From Vibrio ichthyoenteri ATCC 700023 (GTDB lineage Bacteria; Pseudomonadota; Gammaproteobacteria; Enterobacterales; Vibrionaceae): a stretch of DNA of 64,000 bases. A program made the position numbers and the translations under genes. Within the stretch, counting starts at the first letter, position 1. Every line of letters begins with the position of its first letter. Shown piece after piece: positions 59,240 through 64,000 of this stretch. The notes under the pieces are model-generated. The model was not told where the DNA came from. It saw only the letters and a program-made list of their open reading frames with translations, and did no database searches. The DNA lies in contig NZ_AFWF01000107.1 in the NCBI RefSeq assembly GCF_000222605.1, positions 32,203-96,202 on the forward strand. Reading direction: 5' to 3'.

Positions 59240-59446
59240 AGCGCTCTTTCACCTCGTCATATTTGGGCAGATAGCGGCGTTAACTGTACTCGTAAATATC
59301 AATCACATACTGATGTATGCTTATCAATTTACGCATGAGTTGCCTTGCTCTAAGCCCAGCTATTTAGAGGACTGGTTCTGGTTAATCATGGTCAATTCTT
59401 ATAAGTGAACTCTCTGGTAGGAGAGCTTAACTATAAGGATTGACCG

Positions 59447-59896
59447 CTAGTTGTGTTCGATCTCGATCGTTTGCAGTTGATAACCTGCTTGTCGGTAGAT
59501 TTTATATCTTTCTCTTGCGAGCTGCTTAGCTTTTTCTTCGCAAGGCACGAAGTCTACCACCTCAGCAAACTTGTTCGCAAAGGTTGTCTCATTTTCCGCC
59601 AAATTTATTACCAGTTGGCGGTTCCAGCTTGGCTTCAGTGCCTGATGGCCAATCTCAACATTGGTGCCATACTTTGGCCCTTCGCCGACTAAATTGTGGC
59701 CGATATAGTGCTCGGGTTTGACTTGCCAGAATAATTCTGCCAGCTGTTCGGCTTGCTGTTTATCTTGGCTGTTGAGGTATACCTTAGCGCCTTGCTTGGC
59801 AAAATGCTGAGCAAGAAACACCACATAGCCGAGAAAGCCAGATTCATTTGCTTGCGGGCTATCTGCTTTGATGATGTAAAAAGTTGCATTGGCCAT
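59447..59896 (-). CDS. holC: DNA polymerase III chi subunit HolC
   Basis: Chi subunit of the clamp-loader, bridging psi to single-strand binding protein. It is 149 residues (E. coli 147). It opens MANATFYIIKADSPQANESG and has YLNSQDKQQAEQLAELFW near residue 40 and FVPCEEKAKQLARERYKIYR near 116. It lies between pepA and valS, as expected. Confidence 0.94.
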   Translation of the reverse strand: MANATFYIIKADSPQANESGFLGYVVFLAQHFAKQGAKVYLNSQDKQQAEQLAELFWQVKPEHYIGHNLVGEGPKYGTNVEIGHQALKPSWNRQLVINLAENETTFANKFAEVVDFVPCEEKAKQLARERYKIYRQAGYQLQTIEIEHN

Positions 59897-60025
59897 AGTG
59901 ATGAATTCCGTCTATTGCTGCCCAACTAAGTTTAGCTGGTAGGCAATCTGCTCGGTACTAGCTAGGTTAGCGTTTTAACTCGTGAGAGCACATTTGAGTA
60001 ATGTTTCTACTCGATATCGAACAAT

Positions 60026-60049
60026 AAAAAAGGGCCTTGCGGCCCTTTT
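60026..60049 (-). terminator. Terminator of pepA
   Basis: On the minus strand AAAAGGGCC, loop GCAA, GGCCCTTTTTT just after the pepA stop, so holC-valS are likely to rely on readthrough or another promoter. Confidence 0.88.
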
Positions 60050-60051
60050 CA

Positions 60052-61572
60052 CTATTTTGAGGTTTGTTCCTCAGCGTCTTGGCCACTACGATTGAGTAGG
60101 AATTGGACAAGCATTGAGACCGGACGACCGGTAGAACCTTTCGCTGCACCAGATTTCCACGCAGTACCTGCGATATCAATGTGGGCCCAGTTGTACTTCT
60201 TAGTAAATTTAGACAAGAAGCAGCCAGCCGTGATCGTACCGCCAGGGCGGCCACCGATGTTTGCCATATCAGCAAATGGGCTCTTCAACTGTTCATGGTA
60301 CTCGTCTGCCATTGGTAGACGCCATGCACGGTCACTTGCTTGCTCAGAAGCATTGACTAATTCATGAGACAGTGGATTGTGGTTTGATAGTACACCACTA
60401 ATGTGGTGGCCCAGTGCAATCACACATGCGCCAGTCAGAGTCGCGACGTCAACCACACAGTCTGGTTCAAAACGCTCTACATATGTCAGAGCATCACAAA
60501 GAACCAAGCGGCCTTCAGCATCGGTATTTAATACTTCAACCGTTTGACCTGACATGGTGGTAAGAATGTCGCCAGGGCGGTAAGCATTGCTGCCAGGCAT
60601 GTTTTCACAGCCTGCTAAAATACCGACTACATTAATAGGCAGATTCAGTTTTGCTAGTGCTTTCATGGTACCAAATACCGATGCCGCGCCACACATATCG
60701 TATTTCATCTCATCCATGCCATCGCCTGGTTTTAGAGAAATACCGCCTGAATCGAAGGTTAAACCTTTACCTACAAGCACAATCGGTTTAGCTTCTGTGT
60801 TCGGATTGCCTTTGTACTCGATAATCGACATCATTGATTCGTTTTTCGAGCCGCGGCCAACCGCAAGGTATGACGTCATACCCAGTTTTTCCATCTCTTG
60901 CTCACCAATGATTTTGGTGGTGATTGACTCATAGTCATCTGCAAGACGGCGTGCTTGAGAAGCAAGGTAAGCTGGATTGGCAACGTTTGGTGGCATGTTG
61001 CCAAGATCTTTCGACGCTTTTACACCAGAAGCAATGGCTAGGCCATGGGCAATTGCACGTTCGCCTAGGTTTAGCTCACGACGTGTTGGTACGTTGAAAA
61101 CTAATTTACGCAATGGACGGCGCGTTTCTGGTTTAATTGTTTTAAACTGATCGAAAGTGTAAAGGCCGTCTTTAGTCGCTTCGACTGCTTGACGAACTTT
61201 CCAATAAGTATCGCGGCCTTTAACATGCAACTCAGTTAAGAAGCATACTGCTTCCATTGAGCCAGTTTCATTTAGCGTGTTAATGGTCTTTTGGATAATT
61301 TCTTTGTATTGACGCTCGCCTAGCTCGCGTTCTTTACCGCAGCCTACCAGTAGTACGCGCTCTGAAAGCACGCCAGGTACTTGATGCAAAAGTAGCATCT
61401 GGCCAGGTTTTCCTTCAAGGTCACCACGACGAAGTAGTGAACTGATATAGCCGTCGCTGATTTTATCTAGCTGTTCGGCCACTGGAGAGAGGCGACGTGG
61501 TTCAAAGACGCCAACGACAATACAAGCGCTGCGCTGTTTCTCAGGGCTACCACTTTTAACACTGAACTCCAT
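60052..61572 (-). CDS. pepA: Leucyl aminopeptidase PepA
   Basis: Two-metal M17 aminopeptidase; in E. coli it also binds DNA in Xer recombination and carAB control. It is 506 residues. The first 20 residues are identical to E. coli PepA as far as I can recall ([20 protein letters not shown]). Active-site segments: [29 protein letters not shown] and the signature NTDAEGRL near residue 350. It is divergent from lptF. Confidence 0.98.
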   Translation of the reverse strand: MEFSVKSGSPEKQRSACIVVGVFEPRRLSPVAEQLDKISDGYISSLLRRGDLEGKPGQMLLLHQVPGVLSERVLLVGCGKERELGERQYKEIIQKTINTLNETGSMEAVCFLTELHVKGRDTYWKVRQAVEATKDGLYTFDQFKTIKPETRRPLRKLVFNVPTRRELNLGERAIAHGLAIASGVKASKDLGNMPPNVANPAYLASQARRLADDYESITTKIIGEQEMEKLGMTSYLAVGRGSKNESMMSIIEYKGNPNTEAKPIVLVGKGLTFDSGGISLKPGDGMDEMKYDMCGAASVFGTMKALAKLNLPINVVGILAGCENMPGSNAYRPGDILTTMSGQTVEVLNTDAEGRLVLCDALTYVERFEPDCVVDVATLTGACVIALGHHISGVLSNHNPLSHELVNASEQASDRAWRLPMADEYHEQLKSPFADMANIGGRPGGTITAGCFLSKFTKKYNWAHIDIAGTAWKSGAAKGSTGRPVSMLVQFLLNRSGQDAEEQTSK

Positions 61573-61764
61573 GAGTACTCCTACATCCTGAAGACAAATA
61601 GAACTAAATGTTAGATAATGCCCGCTTACTTGTTGATTCCTTAATCGGAACTACCTTTAAATAAGTGAGCTAACAGTTAGCTGAAAATTTCAAAAAATAA
61701 CGGGTTCAACGAGAAATTATAGTGATTCAATTAAAAAAACAAGTTTTGTATAGGTAATTTCAGC

Positions 61765-62868
61765 GTGATTATTGTTAGATATTTGATCCGCGAGACACTC
61801 AAAAGCCAATTTGCGATCTTTTTTATCCTTTTCTTGGTCTTTTTGAGCCAAAAATTGATTAGTGTGCTAGCGGAAGCTTCAGACGGTGAAATACCTGCTG
61901 GACTGGTGATGAGCTATGTTGGCCTTAGTATGCCTTCTATGGGCTTATTAATGCTGCCACTGAGTCTGTTTTTGGGCATCTTGCTCACCTTTGGCCGTTT
62001 GTACGCGGAAAGTGAAATTACCGTAATGAATGCGACGGGGATCGGAAATAAATTTCTGATCCGTGCTGCGTTGTATTTAGCGGTGATTACCGGTGTTGCA
62101 GCCGGGTTTAATGCGTTTTTCTTTTCGCCATATAGTCAAGAGAAGTTAATTCAACTGGAAGAGCAGGTTCAGGCGGAAAATAGCGTCGACTTGTTGAAGA
62201 AAGGGCACTTCCAAGGCACACCGGATGGCTCATCAGTAGTGTTTATTGATGAGATTCGTGATGACAAGCTCAGCAATGTTTTTATTGCTCAAATGCGTCC
62301 ACGTGATTCGATTCTGCCGAGCGTATCGTTTTCTAAATCGGGCGAAGTCAAAGAACTCAGCGATGGTCGCCAAGTGATTCGTATGTATGACGGTACTCGC
62401 TATGAAGGCGTTCCGACACGGATTGACTACATGGTGACTAACTTTGAACAGTACCAAGGTGTTATTGGTCAAAGTGAAGTGAAACGTAAAGGGCGTGATT
62501 GGGAGGCAATTCCAACGCTAGAGTTGGTCGGCAACTCAAACCCGAAAGCGCAAGCAGAATTACAATGGCGAATTTCGTTAGTGGTGTGTATTCCATTGCT
62601 GACGATGTTGGTGGTGCCACTTTCAGCGGTTAACCCTCGTCAAGGTCGCTTTGCGAAAATGGGCCCTGCTATCTTGACTTATCTGGCTTATTTCCTTGCG
62701 ATCAGCGCGACGAAATCCGCGCTAGAAGATGGCTCGATTCCTTCGTATGTGGGTATGTGGCCAATTAATTTCGCGTTACTGATGACGGCAATTAGTGTCA
62801 ATTTAATGGATAGTATTCCAGTGCGACGCTTTAAAGATAAATTGCGACAAAAGAAGAAGGCAGCCTAA
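61765..62868 (+). CDS. lptF: LPS export permease LptF
   Basis: Half of the LptB2FG ABC exporter that extracts LPS from the inner membrane. It is 367 residues with a GTG start, six membrane segments in two groups (about 15-120 and 265-355) and a periplasmic jellyroll domain between them. The N-terminus is MIIVRYLIRETLKSQFAI. It is divergent from pepA and 3 bp before lptG. The ATPase LptB is not in the window. Confidence 0.96.
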   Translation: MIIVRYLIRETLKSQFAIFFILFLVFLSQKLISVLAEASDGEIPAGLVMSYVGLSMPSMGLLMLPLSLFLGILLTFGRLYAESEITVMNATGIGNKFLIRAALYLAVITGVAAGFNAFFFSPYSQEKLIQLEEQVQAENSVDLLKKGHFQGTPDGSSVVFIDEIRDDKLSNVFIAQMRPRDSILPSVSFSKSGEVKELSDGRQVIRMYDGTRYEGVPTRIDYMVTNFEQYQGVIGQSEVKRKGRDWEAIPTLELVGNSNPKAQAELQWRISLVVCIPLLTMLVVPLSAVNPRQGRFAKMGPAILTYLAYFLAISATKSALEDGSIPSYVGMWPINFALLMTAISVNLMDSIPVRRFKDKLRQKKKAA

Positions 62869-62871
62869 ATC

Positions 62872-63942
62872 GTGTTTAAGATTTTAGACCTCTATATCGG
62901 TCGAACCATTATTGTTACCTCGACGATGGTATTGGCAACCTTTGTTGGTCTCTCTGCCATCATCAAGTATGTCGAGCAGTTGCGTAAAGTTGGCCAAGGT
63001 AGCTACGATTTGCTCCAAGCTTTGCTTTTCGTTGGCTTGAGTGTCCCTCGTGATATCGAAATGTTTTTCCCAATGGCAGCGCTGTTAGGTGCGCTAATTG
63101 GTTTGGGCATGTTGGCGTCGAGCTCTGAGCTGGTGGTGATGCAAGCGGCGGGTTTCTCGAAGTTAGATATCGGCTTGTCGGTGTTAAAAACCGCAGTACC
63201 ATTGATGATCATCGTGACGTTATTAGGCCAGTGGGGCGCACCACAAGCGCAAAAAATGGCGCGAGATTTACGTGCCTTTGCCACCACCAATGGGGCCATC
63301 ATGTCGGTCCGAACTGGAGTTTGGGCGCGAGATGCCAATGATTTTATCTTTATTGGTAAGATTGAAGATGAAAAGCTTTATGGCTTACAGATGTGGCGTT
63401 TCGATGACAGCAAACAATTGGAAAATGTATTTTACGCTAAAGAAGCAGAATACGTTGGAGATAAAAACTGGCGAATGAAAGACGTACAAGTGACCGATAT
63501 GTCTGATCCTATTCGTTTATCGAAAGAGACATTGCCAGAGTTAAATTGGAAAACGTCCCTAGAACCAGAGCGTTTGGCTGTGGTGACGGTAAAGCCTGAA
63601 GAACTTTCTCTGCTTGGTTTGTATGATTATGTCGATTACTTAAAAGCATCAGAGCAAGATGCCTCGCGTTATGAACTGGCGTTTTGGCGTAAAGTGACGC
63701 AGCCGTTCTCGATTGCGGTAATGATGTTGATGGCGCTGTCGTTCATCTTTGGTCCACTGCGTAGTGTGACCATGGGGGCGCGTATCTTATCGGGCGTTGT
63801 GGCTGGTTTCTCATTCTATATATCGAGTGAATTCTTTGGGCCACTCAGTTTGGTGTATAACATTCCGCCCGCATTTGGCGCGATCATGCCAAGTATTGTG
63901 TTCTTGACCATTGCGATAATGTTACTCAGACGTAAGCTTTAA
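62872..63942 (+). CDS. lptG: LPS export permease LptG
   Basis: Second permease of LptB2FG, 356 residues, starting at GTG 3 bp after lptF (MFKILDLYIGRTIIVTSTM). Six membrane segments (about 14-120 and 270-355) flank the periplasmic domain. LSVPRDIEMFFPMAALLGALIGLG near residue 52 is a typical family stretch. It forms an operon with lptF and, with lptD at 41149-43524, belongs to the LPS transport bridge. Confidence 0.96.
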   Translation: MFKILDLYIGRTIIVTSTMVLATFVGLSAIIKYVEQLRKVGQGSYDLLQALLFVGLSVPRDIEMFFPMAALLGALIGLGMLASSSELVVMQAAGFSKLDIGLSVLKTAVPLMIIVTLLGQWGAPQAQKMARDLRAFATTNGAIMSVRTGVWARDANDFIFIGKIEDEKLYGLQMWRFDDSKQLENVFYAKEAEYVGDKNWRMKDVQVTDMSDPIRLSKETLPELNWKTSLEPERLAVVTVKPEELSLLGLYDYVDYLKASEQDASRYELAFWRKVTQPFSIAVMMLMALSFIFGPLRSVTMGARILSGVVAGFSFYISSEFFGPLSLVYNIPPAFGAIMPSIVFLTIAIMLLRRKL

Positions 63943-63964
63943 CCCGTTTATCTTAGTATTAAAA

Positions 63965-63998
63965 AAAAAAGCCCTCACGGTATAGTGAGGGCTTTTTT
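63965..63998 (+). terminator. Terminator of lptFG
   Basis: A-rich lead, GCCCTCAC, loop GGTATA, GTGAGGGC and six T residues, about 25 bp after lptG and at the right window edge. Confidence 0.93.
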
Positions 63999-64000
63999 AT

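Noticed and set aside
59240-59446. Riboswitch or T-box in front of valS
   Set aside because: Only short weak dyads are present; T-box control of tRNA synthetases is not expected in gammaproteobacteria, and no terminator/antiterminator pair was seen.

Overview
The window is ordinary chromosomal DNA of a gammaproteobacterium, almost certainly a Vibrio. The evidence is a complete mannose-sensitive haemagglutinin (MSHA) type IV pilus structural operon directly upstream of mreBCD, Vibrio/E. coli-like proteins throughout (PepA, MreB, ArgR, Mdh, pyrBI), and Vibrio-style intergenic repeats. Nothing points to a phage, integron, CRISPR array, rRNA or tRNA. I did not find a clear, previously undescribed multi-gene system. 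The more unusual items are a frameshifted transporter gene, repeat elements, an orphan carbohydrate-binding-like protein and some regulatory structures.

Layout. 1-9943: MSHA pilus genes mshE (cut by the window edge), G, F, B, A, C, D, O, P, Q, with a promoter before mshB and a terminator inside the operon after the major pilin gene mshA. 10095-20784: cell-shape and envelope cluster mreBCD-maf-rng-yhdP-nit-tldD. 20785-24600: a 16-copy heptanucleotide tract, arginine deiminase, rraB, an orphan GH2-like protein and a duplicated DUF2061 membrane protein. 24723-28973: a TAXI-type TRAP transporter operon with a UspA-like protein. 29306-36619: argR, mdh, a 63-residue small protein, ispB, rplU-rpmA, obgE, yjjP-yjjB, folA. 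36760-43524: leftward apaH, apaG, rsmA, pdxA, surA, lptD. 43725-49350: djlA, ridA, the pyrL-pyrB-pyrI attenuated operon, argF with ArgR operators, and a PIN-PhoH protein. 49901-56271: rapA, a broken NRAMP-like gene, rluA and a 2-hydroxyacid dehydrogenase. 56366-63942: valS, holC, pepA (leftward) and the divergent lptFG pair.

How the genes connect. LptD with LptF and LptG are three members of the LPS export bridge, and SurA is the chaperone that helps LptD fold; YhdP, MreCD and TldD are other envelope or quality-control functions. ArgR, argF with its ARG boxes, and arginine deiminase are the arginine-related genes here. PyrB and ArgF compete for carbamoyl phosphate and lie side by side. The TRAP operon has a perfect CRP-type palindrome upstream, suggesting carbon-source control. 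Gene order joins three blocks that are separate on the E. coli chromosome (mre/argR/mdh/obg; lptD-folA; ridA-pyrBI-valS-lptFG).
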